Position numbers and translations under genes: made by a program. Source: Angustibacter luteus (GTDB lineage Bacteria > Actinomycetota > Actinomycetes > Actinomycetales > Angustibacteraceae). From it: a stretch of DNA of 64,000 nucleotides. Numbering within the stretch: the stretch's first letter is position 1; each line of letters starts with the position of its first letter. The stretch covers positions 422,005-486,004 of the forward strand of contig NZ_BAABFP010000004.1 of NCBI RefSeq assembly GCF_039541115.1, written 5' to 3'. The notes below the pieces were generated by a model. The model ran no database searches, had not been told where the DNA came from, and worked only from the letters and a program-made list of their open reading frames with translations. Below are positions 42,379 through 49,722 of this stretch, piece by piece.

Positions 42379-42849
42379 TCAGCGTTGCTTGCCCTCGCGG
42401 AACAGGCTCACGGCCTTCTGTATTCGCCGGGCACGGGTCTCCGGCGTCTTCGCGGAGTTGATGTTGTCTATGTGATAGCGCTGGATGCTGTTCGACAGTC
42501 CATCGAAGAACGTCTGCGCTTCCTGATCGGCGGCCAGGGCGGCGGCGAAATCCTCCGGCACAATCACTTCGCGAGGCGCCGTGGCCACGGCGAGCGTCAC
42601 GGTGACGGGATGTCCTGGTTCGAGGCCCGTTGCCTGCCTGACCGACGCGTTCACGCCGATCAAGTACGTCCCGCCCATGACAGCCACTGTGCTGCGGTAG
42701 CCGAAGCCGTCAAGATCCACATGCACCGCAGGGCGGCGTCCCGCGCCGAGTCGCTGGATCACATCGTCGGGGACGACGATGCCGGCCTTGCCCCCAGAGC
42801 CGGCGATCGTGGTTCGGAATGCAACAGCTTCGGCGGCACCTTCAGTCAT
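42379..42849 (-). CDS. DUF1905/YdeI-type protein
   Basis: A 156-residue protein with an N-terminal DUF1905 barrel (about residues 8-90, VVPDDVIQRLGAGRRPAVHVDLDG) and a C-terminal YdeI/OmpD-associated helical tail (about 95-156, VPEDFAAALAADQEAQTFFDGLSNS then AKTPETRARRIQKAV). Related proteins are linked to resistance to bacteriocins or antimicrobial peptides, though the mechanism is not settled. AAGGAG lies five bases before the ATG. It stands alone between two repeat-containing gaps. Confidence 0.85.
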   Translation of the reverse strand: MTEGAAEAVAFRTTIAGSGGKAGIVVPDDVIQRLGAGRRPAVHVDLDGFGYRSTVAVMGGTYLIGVNASVRQATGLEPGHPVTVTLAVATAPREVIVPEDFAAALAADQEAQTFFDGLSNSIQRYHIDNINSAKTPETRARRIQKAVSLFREGKQR

Positions 42850-42994
42850 GTGTACTCCTTATGAACGGCCCGCCTCCGGGCTTCGAACAGTCGGTAGACC
42901 GCCGTCCACGCCCGCACTCATCGCTGTGCAGAGGAGGCTAACTCCCGATAGCCGCCACCGGCGGCCGCGAGCGATAAGCGCTCGTCGGCGTAGC

Positions 42995-43019
42995 CGCCCT
43001 CAACGCGGCATGTCGGGCG
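42995..43019 (+). repeat. Dispersed repeat, copy d
   Basis: CGCCCTCAACGCGGCATG followed by TCGGGCG, a diverged copy of the 42189 repeat in the gap between the YdeI and DUF6000 genes. Confidence 0.5.
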
Positions 43020-43032
43020 TCGAAATCGGCGG

Positions 43033-43611
43033 TCAGTGACCCAGTGAGGCGAGCAGGCTCATGGTGAGGTTGACCTGGTCTTCGAGCTCAAGACGACCCT
43101 GGGACCAGGATTCCCACGGCCCGTCTGCGCTGAGGAAGCGGTCGGAGTGACTGGCGCCGGTTCTGCGGTCGACGCTGACAAGGGCGGCCATTGCCCACCA
43201 CTGGTCGTAGCGCGCCTCGACGTCAGGGAGCCAGCGATCCAAGTAGGCAGTGAGCTGCTCTGTGGCCAGGGTGGTTCCAATGCTCGCCAGTGCGATGCAG
43301 TAACCCTGGCCTGAGTACACAAGCTGGCTCTCGATCAGTAGCTCACCGACTAAGGGCACGAAGTGCTCGCGTCTGGAGGCGGCGACGAGGTACGCCGCCG
43401 TCAGCCGACTTCGCCATTCGGAGGAAAGCAGAACTCCGACCGCGTCGTCGTTGATCTCGCCCGCGTCATTAAGCAGCGCATACACGAACCGAAGGCGCTC
43501 CTGCTCGGGCTTCGCCAGGTAGTTTCCATGAAGCAGTTCCAGGTATCGCCGGTCGGGCATCACGAATCGCTCGAAGAGTCCCGTCAACTCGGGGTCGTCG
43601 TCGTAGGGCAT
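43033..43611 (-). CDS. DUF6000-like protein
   Basis: A 192-residue protein from ATG 43611 (MPYDDDPELTGLFERFV); a longer GTG/ATG start up to 43656 is possible. The blocks FVMPDRRYLELLHGNYL, SSEWRSRLTAAYLVAASRRE and LTAYLDRWLPDVEARYDQWW match what I recall of DUF6000. It has HEAT-like helical repeats and tryptophan-rich loops. Function is unknown; relatives often lie among polymorphic toxin/immunity genes, which agrees with the MafI-like neighbour. Confidence 0.65.
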   Translation of the reverse strand: MPYDDDPELTGLFERFVMPDRRYLELLHGNYLAKPEQERLRFVYALLNDAGEINDDAVGVLLSSEWRSRLTAAYLVAASRREHFVPLVGELLIESQLVYSGQGYCIALASIGTTLATEQLTAYLDRWLPDVEARYDQWWAMAALVSVDRRTGASHSDRFLSADGPWESWSQGRLELEDQVNLTMSLLASLGH

Positions 43612-43669
43612 GGGGATCTCGCGCTCGTCTGGCACTTCGTCAGCATGCCGGTCCAAGGTGGGTCACGCA

Positions 43670-43691
43670 CTCATCTCGGCAGATCCGGTCG
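43670..43691 (+). repeat. Dispersed repeat, copy e
   Basis: CTCATCTCGGCAGATCCGGT with adjoining CG is a diverged copy of the 42189 repeat, in the 273-base gap before the relaxase end. No gene is convincing in the rest of that gap. Confidence 0.4.
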
Positions 43692-43884
43692 TGCCTTGGC
43701 GCATCCAACTTTGACGAAGAGTCCGCGGCGACTGTCTGGCGGTGGCACGCCTCGGCGCCGTCAGCCGGGCCAGGACGGTGGACGGGCCGGCGCAAGGAAC
43801 TGCCTCACGCAGGGGTGAATTCGCGCGGCTGCGAAGTCGGGTGCCCTCCTACTGTGTGGACCTCGCCGAAGACGAGTTCAGCTC

Positions 43885-45138
43885 TCAGCGCCGGCCTACC
43901 GGTGCGGACTCGGAGAGCCTTGAGCTTGGGACCCATCCTGGTTGGTACGCCGAGGACGGGGACGCGCCGAGGTGAGCACGGAGTGCCGCAGTAGCCGCGC
44001 GGGCCGCATGCCCCTGAGCCGTCCGTCCCTGGGCGGCGCGCAGCCGTGCGACTGCGACGACCAGGTCCACCAGGCGCTCGAGCGAACGTGCCTCCGGCGG
44101 CATCCCGTGATTGTTCGCCCGGAGTGCCTTGGCCGCGGATCTGAGCAGTCTTTGATGGTCCATCAGTCCAGGGGGCCGATTGAAGGGTTCTCGACGTGCG
44201 CGCTCAAACGTCGCAGCCGCCTCGGTCAGCGGACCCCCTCGTCGTCCTTCCTGCCTGCGGGCCGCCAGTTGCAGTAGATCCGCTGTATCCGAAGCGAGGC
44301 TGGCGGGCTCAGCCGCCCAGACGCTGCTGAGCTTGGTCCAGGACAAGTCAGTGGCAAGCTTGCTGCCGCCGTACCAGACCGGATGGCCCGCGGCGGTGCG
44401 ATGTCCGGGCAAGGCGACTGAGTACCCGGTGATTTGCCCCTGAGTGTTCTGACTGCGCCGCGGCCGGACGAGCAGCCCCGCCCCGCTGAGTCGCTGAAGA
44501 AAGTCCTCAGGGTCGGCCGCGGCCGCCGCGGCGACGCGGACCTCACGCAGGAGCTGCATGCGTGCTGGCACGGACTCGCCTTGGCGGGCGGTCTTCTCCG
44601 TCTCAGCCCGGGTGGGGCGCTTGTCGGCTGTGCGGTCCCGCGGCGGTGTGACGAGGAGGCCGTACTCGCGTTCAGCCCGTCGGCAGGCCTCACCGAGACG
44701 GTAATAGTCGTTGGACGTCGACACTCGGCGTCCGTCCTGCCTGGCCAGCGTGACGACGACATGGATGTGGTCGTCGGCGTGCCGCACGGCGACCCATCGG
44801 CAACCGGAGTCCTCCTCGTCGCGCCGGGCAAAACCCGTGCGATGTACGACGTCGCGCGCCACGGCGGCCCATTCGTCGTCGGTCAACCGACGGTCGGACG
44901 GCGCGGTGCGCAGTGAGCAGTGCCAGACGGGCTGCTCGGGTAGCCGTGACCCGGTGCGGAGAGGCTGCTCGAGTAGCCCGGTGAGGGGACCGAATTGGCC
45001 GTGGGGTTCGAGTCGCCTTGTCCGGCCGTCCCATGCGGCGACCAGGTGAGGGTCCGTGTGCTCGTTCGCCCGTCCCGGCCCGTAGAGGTAGCGCAGCAGT
45101 CCTCCCGCATGCGCTCCACGGACTACCTTGCCGATCAT
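43885..45138 (-). CDS. Relaxase / mobilization nuclease
   Basis: A 417-residue protein with an N-terminal relaxase domain: GLLRYLYGPGRANEH with the candidate nicking tyrosine, WHCSLRTAPSDRRLTDDEW, and the metal-binding HUH-type motif in RHADDHIHVVVTLARQDG. The C-terminal half is helical and arginine-rich. It nicks one strand at oriT for plasmid or island transfer. It is the distal member of the mobile module with mobC and DUF2637; the gap upstream of it (45139-45408) holds two palindromes that could be the transfer origin. Confidence 0.88.
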   Translation of the reverse strand: MIGKVVRGAHAGGLLRYLYGPGRANEHTDPHLVAAWDGRTRRLEPHGQFGPLTGLLEQPLRTGSRLPEQPVWHCSLRTAPSDRRLTDDEWAAVARDVVHRTGFARRDEEDSGCRWVAVRHADDHIHVVVTLARQDGRRVSTSNDYYRLGEACRRAEREYGLLVTPPRDRTADKRPTRAETEKTARQGESVPARMQLLREVRVAAAAAADPEDFLQRLSGAGLLVRPRRSQNTQGQITGYSVALPGHRTAAGHPVWYGGSKLATDLSWTKLSSVWAAEPASLASDTADLLQLAARRQEGRRGGPLTEAAATFERARREPFNRPPGLMDHQRLLRSAAKALRANNHGMPPEARSLERLVDLVVAVARLRAAQGRTAQGHAARAATAALRAHLGASPSSAYQPGWVPSSRLSESAPVGRR

Positions 45139-45408
45139 CTGGACATGGTGCCATCTACTTCAGCAGATGCGCGCCACGCGGCTGTCAGCTGAGCGTATTC
45201 AGTTGGGCCAAGTTCAGACTGGCTGGCAGAAGCGTTGTCTGCCACATGTGGCTATCGGGGCTAAGTGCTGGTCACCCTTGGTGCGGATGGTCAGGCAGGG
45301 CGGTTGATTCGACCGCGCCCGGTCGCCACTCTCAGCCTGCATCTGGGTACCAGATGCATATCTTGCTCCGCTCTAGTGGCCGGCTTACCATCCCAGGCAG
45401 TCGCCTTG
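45139..45408. other. Palindrome-rich gap, candidate oriT
   Basis: The 270-base gap next to the relaxase start contains the perfect 12-bp palindrome GCCACATGTGGC (45241-45252) and the inverted repeat GCATCTG-GGTAC-CAGATGC (45339-45357). Transfer origins usually lie beside the relaxase gene and contain inverted repeats near the nick. No gene is seen here. The assignment rests on position and symmetry. Confidence 0.4.
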
Positions 45409-45624
45409 TCACCGGTCGCCGAGGAGGTCCAGCGGAGGGACGTCGAGCTGCTCGGCGAGCGACTCGAGGGTCTGGAGGGTGAGGTTTCGTTCGCCCCGCT
45501 CGAGTCCACCCAGGTAGGTGCGGTGCACGCCCAGCTGATCTGCGAACGCCTCCTGGCTCAGTCCGGTGTCCTCCCGGATCTGGCGGAGGTTCCGTCCAAC
45601 TAGCTTCTGAAGGTCGCCGCGCAC
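45409..45624 (-). CDS. XRE-family helix-turn-helix repressor
   Basis: A 71-residue protein consisting almost entirely of one Cro/C1-type helix-turn-helix: GRNLRQIREDTGLSQEAFAD, then QLGVHRTYLGGLERGERNLT and LESLAEQLDVPPLDLL. The GTG start at 45624 faces the hypothetical gene at 45700 across a 75-base gap with a 34-bp near-perfect inverted repeat, its likely operator. It probably controls maintenance or transfer genes of the mobile module. Confidence 0.9.
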   Translation of the reverse strand: MRGDLQKLVGRNLRQIREDTGLSQEAFADQLGVHRTYLGGLERGERNLTLQTLESLAEQLDVPPLDLLGDR

Positions 45625-45643
45625 GTCGTTGAGCCTGTGATGC

Positions 45644-45677
45644 TGCTACTTTTAAGTCTACAGACTGATAAGTAGCA
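45644..45677. promoter_or_regulatory. 34-bp inverted repeat at XRE divergent promoter
   Basis: Arms TGCTACTTTTAAGTCT and AGACTGATAAGTAGCA match at 14 of 16 positions around a two-base centre (AC). It lies 20 bases upstream of the XRE start and 23 bases upstream of the rightward GTG at 45700, so one bound dimer pair could control both. The AT-rich composition stands out from the surroundings. Confidence 0.75.
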
Positions 45678-45699
45678 CCGATGGCCTTGGAGGTTCGCG

Positions 45700-46011
45700 G
45701 TGGAACGCTCGCCAAGTCCCAGTGGCCTTGCCCTCGTGGGCAGCTCTCTGGCCGCCGCAGGTCCGAGGATCTGTCTGGCCTCCATCGACGACTACCGGCA
45801 GGGGCGATTGACGGGGGAGTGGGTCAGTCTCCGGAGGGACGCTGCGCTGGTACGTGCGGTCGTCCGATCAGTACTCGACCGCACTGTCACATCGGTGAGC
45901 CTTGGGGTGGGCGTGTTCGACGTCGAGGGTGCGTCCTTGAACGACGCCGCGGTCCGCGAGCTGCTCAGTCCTGTTCTCGGTATCGAAGGTCGACGGCGGC
46001 TAAACGCCTGA
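45700..46011 (+). CDS. Hypothetical protein divergent from XRE
   Basis: A 103-residue protein of unknown family with GTG start and GGAGG six bases upstream, which makes a real gene likely. Sequence: short hydrophobic LALVGSSLAAAGPRICLAS, DDYRQGRLTGEWVSLRRDAA, then LVRAVVRSVLDRTVTSVSLG. No membrane segment is certain. Its position across the repressor operator suggests a co-regulated plasmid/island function. Confidence 0.65.
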   Translation: MERSPSPSGLALVGSSLAAAGPRICLASIDDYRQGRLTGEWVSLRRDAALVRAVVRSVLDRTVTSVSLGVGVFDVEGASLNDAAVRELLSPVLGIEGRRRLNA

Positions 46012-46035
46012 CCGCCGGTCCACCCACTCCGGCGG

Positions 46036-46815
46036 TCAGGCTGCGGCGTCCAGCGCCTGGGCTTTGATTCGCTGCGCGGTTCGTACTGAGACCTGATGAC
46101 CGTGTTCGTTCAGCTGGGCGGCCAGTTCCGCTGCGGTCATGTCTGGCCAGGTCCGCAGAACTCGCTCGGCGACCTGCGCGCGGCCAGGGCGCTCGGCGGG
46201 CGGCTCGAGCCGACGAGCCCTGTCCGCTCGAGGTGTCTGCGCCGGTTGGCGGCGACTCGGCCTGGCGGGTGTCGTGGTCACCGACATGGGGGTCGCCTGG
46301 CCTTCGGCCAGGATGGCGGCGCGCCAGGTACGCCACGTCGCGCGGGGTGCGAGCAGCCAGACGATGGCGCGGCGTGGACGTCGTCGCTGTCCGGCCAGTG
46401 CCTGTCGGCGGGCGCTGGCGATGACGGACTCGAAGCAGATCACGAACATGGCCGGCGGGACGGCGTGCAGCAGCCGTCCAGGTGCACCGGCGCTGGCGGC
46501 CCCGTTCGCGGCCACGGACGCCACGGACAAGGCGATAACCAGCACTCGCAGGGTCAGCGCTGTCTTGCCAACCCTGGCCGCGCTGAGGACTTTGAGGCTG
46601 AGCACCACGATGCCCAGGTCGAAGGACAGGGGGACGGCGGGCGCCAGCCACGGCGCGAAGCCGCCGTCGGTGGCGGCCAGCAGACGCAGGGTGTCGTAGG
46701 AGGTGACGAACCCGATGGCCACGAGCACGGACACACCGACAGCGATGGCAGCGTCCATGACCGTGTCCAGGGTTGGCCGCCCGGTGTTGGCGGTGCCAGT
46801 GGCTGTCGCGGTCAC
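46036..46815 (-). CDS. DUF2637 membrane protein
   Basis: A 259-residue protein with four hydrophobic segments in the first 130 residues (AAIAVGVSVLVAIGFVTSYD, then PWLAPAVPLSFDLGIVVLSL, TLRVLVIALSVASVAANGAA and LLHAVPPAMFVICFESVIAS), typical of DUF2637 proteins found on actinobacterial conjugative elements. The C-terminus (about 185-259) contains an AELAAQLNEHGHQVSVRTAQ helix-turn-helix-like segment, so it may link membrane and DNA. GTG 46815 overlaps the mobC stop by four bases. Confidence 0.85.
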   Translation of the reverse strand: MTATATGTANTGRPTLDTVMDAAIAVGVSVLVAIGFVTSYDTLRLLAATDGGFAPWLAPAVPLSFDLGIVVLSLKVLSAARVGKTALTLRVLVIALSVASVAANGAASAGAPGRLLHAVPPAMFVICFESVIASARRQALAGQRRRPRRAIVWLLAPRATWRTWRAAILAEGQATPMSVTTTPARPSRRQPAQTPRADRARRLEPPAERPGRAQVAERVLRTWPDMTAAELAAQLNEHGHQVSVRTAQRIKAQALDAAA

Positions 46816-47309
46816 GACGCCGCCTGTCCGGCTGGCTGTCCGGCTGGTTGTCCGGCGGTGGGGCCGTGTCTGGCTGTCCGTTGGCTGCGCCGGGTCTGGC
46901 GGGCGACGTCGGTAACCGCGGCCGCTGCCTGATCGAGCCGGTCGACGGTCCGGTCGGTCATGGCCAGTGCCCAGTCCAGCCAGTCGGGTGCCTCGCCGGT
47001 GGCGTTGATGGCCCGGGTGGCTTGGTTGATGTTCACCCCGACCCGGCGGACCTGGCCGCGGGCGTCCATCAGTTCCAGCAGGGCGACCCGCCACGGCGCG
47101 GTCGACGGCGTCTCAGTTCCGCGGGCCGCAGCGAGGGCGGCCTCGGCCGCGTACCCAGTCGGCGTCAGCCCCGCTTCGCGGGCAGCCTGGACGACGGCGG
47201 CGTACTCGTCGTCGCTGTAGCGGAGCTTGACCTGCCGCGGCCGGCCGGGCGTGAGGTGATCGCGGTCGCGACCGGGTGCTCGTCGACGTCCGGGCTGCGA
47301 CTCGCTCAC
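46812..47309 (-). CDS. mobC: MobC-like mobilization accessory protein
   Basis: A 165-residue basic protein. The ribbon-helix-helix-like N-terminus (VKLRYSDDEYAAVVQAAREA) and the GVNINQATRAINATGE block are signatures of MobC relaxosome proteins, which bind oriT and assist the relaxase. A tail repeats PAGQ. It overlaps both neighbours by four bases (GTGA), forming one translated block with the upstream winged-helix gene and DUF2637. Confidence 0.85.
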   Translation of the reverse strand: MSESQPGRRRAPGRDRDHLTPGRPRQVKLRYSDDEYAAVVQAAREAGLTPTGYAAEAALAAARGTETPSTAPWRVALLELMDARGQVRRVGVNINQATRAINATGEAPDWLDWALAMTDRTVDRLDQAAAAVTDVARQTRRSQRTARHGPTAGQPAGQPAGQAAS

Positions 47310-48397
47310 GGGTCCACCTGCTCGCTGTCTCGATCGAGGATCTGGACGGCGCGGCGAACGACGGTGGCGCGGGTGACTGGCATCTGCTCGGTCCCGAGCT
47401 CTGCTCGGGCCTGAGCCTGCAGGGCGACGCGTCGTCCGCCGATGTCGGCCAGCCTCGCCTCGGCGGCCGCCAGCGACTGGGCGTCGTCCGCACTGGCGAC
47501 ATCGCTAGGGACGGCGTCCCACCAGGGGCCGGCCTCCGCGACCCGGACGGGGGAGCGGCTCACCTTGTCGGCGGCCACGGCGAGCAGCGCGGCGACGACG
47601 TCGCAGGCTGGCCAGCCGCGGTTGACCACAGCCATCCGGATCGCCACGGCCAGGCACTGCGGCGCCCATCGCCCCCCGGGCTGTCCGAGGGCGCGCCGGG
47701 CCGCGATGCAGCGCTGGGACAGCTCGTCCAGGCCAGCCGACCCGTCGATCCCGCACTCTCGCAGCAAGTCATCGTTGGCCACCTCCACCGCCGTGCCCCG
47801 CCCCGCCCCGACGGGCGCGGGATCGCGAACTGGTGGCGGTGGTTCTTTGCTCTGGGTAGAGATCTCTCGGTCGGGCCGCACTTGTGCGGCCAGTCCCACC
47901 GCAGAAGTGCGGCCAGGGGTGGCCGCAGATTTGCGGCTACCCGAAATCACCGAACGACGTGCTGGCTGACCCGCCGGCGGAGTGGCCGCAGAACTGCGGC
48001 CACCCCCACCGGCCGGCATCGCCGGGACCGGAGGCGCCGAGGTGCGCACGTGGTAGCGGTTGGACAGGAACTGGCGACCCGCGCGGCGGTGCTCGACTCG
48101 CACCATGCCGGCCTCGACCAGGTGCCGCATCGCCCGATCCACGGCGTCGACGGACCGGCGCATTCGTCGGGCCAGCGTCGGCCTAGCCGGCATGCGGTGC
48201 CCGGACCCGTTGCCATAGCGCAGCAGCAGCGTGTAGAGCCGGAAGGCGCCGTCCGGGATGTCGGCGTCGATCACCCACTCCGGCACGATCGCGAACCGCT
48301 GTTCCTCGACCAGCAGCGACCCCTCGTCGCCGACATCGGAACCGGGCGGATCGTGATCCGAGGCGGTATCCAGCTGGTCAGGTGGGTCTGAGGGCAT
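47306..48397 (-). CDS. Winged-helix replication-initiator-like protein
   Basis: A 363-residue protein. Residues about 35-115 (RFAIVPEWVIDADIPDGAFR, then LLLRYGNGSGHRMPARPTLA and RSVDAVDRAMRHLVEAGMVR) form a helix-turn-helix module like those of plasmid replication or partition proteins. A low-complexity linker (about 125-200) is encoded by DNA carrying three palindromic repeats. The ATG at 48397 has GGGAG upstream; longer frames lack it. It is the first gene of the mob block and nearest to the tRNA attachment site. Replication function is inferred from context. Confidence 0.7.
   Translation of the reverse strand: MPSDPPDQLDTASDHDPPGSDVGDEGSLLVEEQRFAIVPEWVIDADIPDGAFRLYTLLLRYGNGSGHRMPARPTLARRMRRSVDAVDRAMRHLVEAGMVRVEHRRAGRQFLSNRYHVRTSAPPVPAMPAGGGGRSSAATPPAGQPARRSVISGSRKSAATPGRTSAVGLAAQVRPDREISTQSKEPPPPVRDPAPVGAGRGTAVEVANDDLLRECGIDGSAGLDELSQRCIAARRALGQPGGRWAPQCLAVAIRMAVVNRGWPACDVVAALLAVAADKVSRSPVRVAEAGPWWDAVPSDVASADDAQSLAAAEARLADIGGRRVALQAQARAELGTEQMPVTRATVVRRAVQILDRDSEQVDP
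47895..48003. repeat. Three iteron-like palindromes inside the rep-like gene
   Basis: A 22-bp palindrome with arms GTGGCCGCAG and CTGCGGCCAC around AA lies at 47982-48003; related copies are at 47919-47940 (GTGGCCGCAGATTTGCGGC, then TAC) and about 47895-47916 (core CCGCAGAAGTGCGGCCA). Start spacings are 24 and 63 bases, both multiples of three, so the encoded linker also repeats an Ala-Ala-Thr/Ser pattern. They could bind the encoded protein. Confidence 0.6.
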
Positions 48398-48595
48398 GAC
48401 GAGATCTCCCATCGGCGCATGGGCTCTGAACGAGCTGGGAAAGGGGCTACGCGCTAACCGCGCGCTAGGAAATGCACGGGACGTGCACGCTCGAGACATC
48501 CCCGGCCGGACGAACCGACACCACCGCACGGGACGAAACCGCAGGTCAGCGACCTGTGGCGGCTTTCCCGGTTCCAGCCGGACAACCGCCAGGCC

Positions 48596-48639
48596 GACTA
48601 CGGATCAGAAGGTTAGGGGTTCGAATCCCTTCGGGCGCG
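48596..48639 (+). other. tRNA-Arg(ACG) 3' fragment: att site
   Basis: The sequence from GACTACGGATC through the T-arm GGGGTTCGAATCCC to the acceptor strand CGGGCGC and discriminator G is the 3' portion of a tRNA-Arg with anticodon ACG. The preceding bases do not contain the matching 5' half (no GCGCCCG acceptor strand or D-arm), so this is not an intact gene. A 3' tRNA segment starting in the anticodon arm is the typical duplication left by tyrosine-recombinase integration. Its natural downstream terminator is retained, which marks this as the chromosome-distal end of an element lying to the left. Confidence 0.85.
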
Positions 48640-48672
48640 CACCGTCTTGAGACAGCGGTACTACTACGGATC

Positions 48673-48710
48673 AGGCCCCTGACCTGCGGAAACGCGGTTG
48701 GGGGCCTTGT
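48673..48710 (+). terminator. Rho-independent-like terminator behind tRNA fragment
   Basis: Left arm AGGCCCCTGACCTGCG, GAAA tetraloop and right arm CGCGGTTGGGGGCCT pair with small bulges, followed by TTGTT. The position 34 bases after the tRNA 3' end is normal for a tRNA terminator. Confidence 0.75.
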
Positions 48711-48833
48711 TCGTGCCGCCTTTTGCGGGTCCGCTTGCCCCCGCAGCCCGGTCACCCGTCGGTTGTCTGGAGGAACGAGCCCGAGTTGACGGAGGGGCCT
48801 CCCTCGAGATCGGGCTGGGCTATCTGCCAGGGA

Positions 48834-49493
48834 TCAGTGGTCCGGCGCGGCGGCCTGCTCGGGCATCGCCGACCGCGGTGATGGGCCGAGGACGAAGACA
48901 AGGGCGAGCAGCACCGTGAGCACAATGGTCAACCAGGACGCGACCAGAGCCAACGCGGTGGCCACCGCGTAGCCGATCAGTCCGGACAGGTATCTGATGT
49001 CGACGTCGCGGACGAACGCTGCCGACACGCCTGGGACCATCAAGCCACGCCGGCTCACCCGGCGCCAGATCAGGTTGAACGCCACGGCACTGAGCGTCAG
49101 CGTCGCGCCGTAGAGCAGCGAAGCGGTCTGGCCGTCGTCCCCGCTGGTGTGCTCGGCGATCAGGCCGGTCGGCAACGGCAGGAAGGCGACAGAAGCCAGC
49201 AGCAGCAGGTTGAGCAGCAGGAGCATCTGGTCGACGCGGGCGACCAGCCGGAACAGCGCGTGGTGGTTGGCCCAGATGATGCCGATCTGCAGGAAGGTGG
49301 CGGCGTAGGCGGCCATCTGCGGGAGCGCCTCGTGCAATGCGTGCGTCAGGGACTCACCATCGGTGGGGTCCACCCGGACGTCCAGAATGAGCAGCGTGAT
49401 CGCGATGGCCAGGACGCCGTCGCTGAACGCCTCCAGTCGCCCAGCGTCACCGCGCAGCGCGTTGCCGCTCCACCAGCGACTCTGCAAGCTCAT
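48834..49493 (-). CDS. TMEM175-family potassium channel-like protein
   Basis: A 219-residue membrane protein with six hydrophobic segments. The first carries the diagnostic RLEAFSDGVLAIAITLLIL (FSDGVxAI) of the DUF1211/TMEM175 channel family; the remaining segments include MAAYAATFLQIGIIWANHHA and MLLLLNLLLLASVAFLPLP. Bacterial members form K+ channels. ATG 49493 is chosen since it gives the family N-terminus (MSLQSRWWSGNALR); the open frame extends far upstream only as antisense of the glucoamylase promoter side. It is divergent from the glucoamylase gene. Confidence 0.88.
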   Translation of the reverse strand: MSLQSRWWSGNALRGDAGRLEAFSDGVLAIAITLLILDVRVDPTDGESLTHALHEALPQMAAYAATFLQIGIIWANHHALFRLVARVDQMLLLLNLLLLASVAFLPLPTGLIAEHTSGDDGQTASLLYGATLTLSAVAFNLIWRRVSRRGLMVPGVSAAFVRDVDIRYLSGLIGYAVATALALVASWLTIVLTVLLALVFVLGPSPRSAMPEQAAAPDH

Positions 49494-49722
49494 GCCCCGG
49501 TCAAGCGCGAGTAGGCGCCACCGATTCCCGCTGCCCGCCGCCGCGAGTTCCACGGTGCGAAGTCTCCGGGCGCTGATCGAGCGCGCTCTGGGACCGCCGA
49601 GCCCCAGAAACAGAAGTGGCTGGAGCCGCGCGGACTCGTCGAGGTCGGAGCGTGCCTCCGGTTGCCGTGTCGACGGGTTGGGTGGACGGTGGACGGCGTC
49701 GTCCCAGCGTGGAGGCAGTCGC

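Larger units (their letters stand above)
48398..48833. other. Attachment-site region without protein genes
   Basis: A 436-base region between the rep-like gene and the TMEM175 gene. It contains the upstream region of the rep-like gene, the tRNA-Arg 3' fragment (48596-48639), a repeated ACTACGGATCAG (48597-48608 and 48663-48674) and a strong terminator (48673-48710). I see no protein-coding frame. Confidence 0.7.

Noticed and set aside
43742-43975. Rightward small gene near the relaxase end
   Set aside because: No ribosome site, overlaps the relaxase C-terminus and has shadow-type composition.
43885-48397. Self-contained conjugative element
   Set aside because: Relaxase, MobC and a rep-like gene are present but no integrase, TraB/FtsK-type translocase or type IV secretion gene was found, so only mobilizable or part of a larger element can be claimed.
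48540-48660. Intact tRNA-Arg gene
   Set aside because: Only the anticodon arm, variable loop, T-arm and 3' acceptor strand are present; the bases to the left do not form a D-arm or the GCGCCCG acceptor strand.
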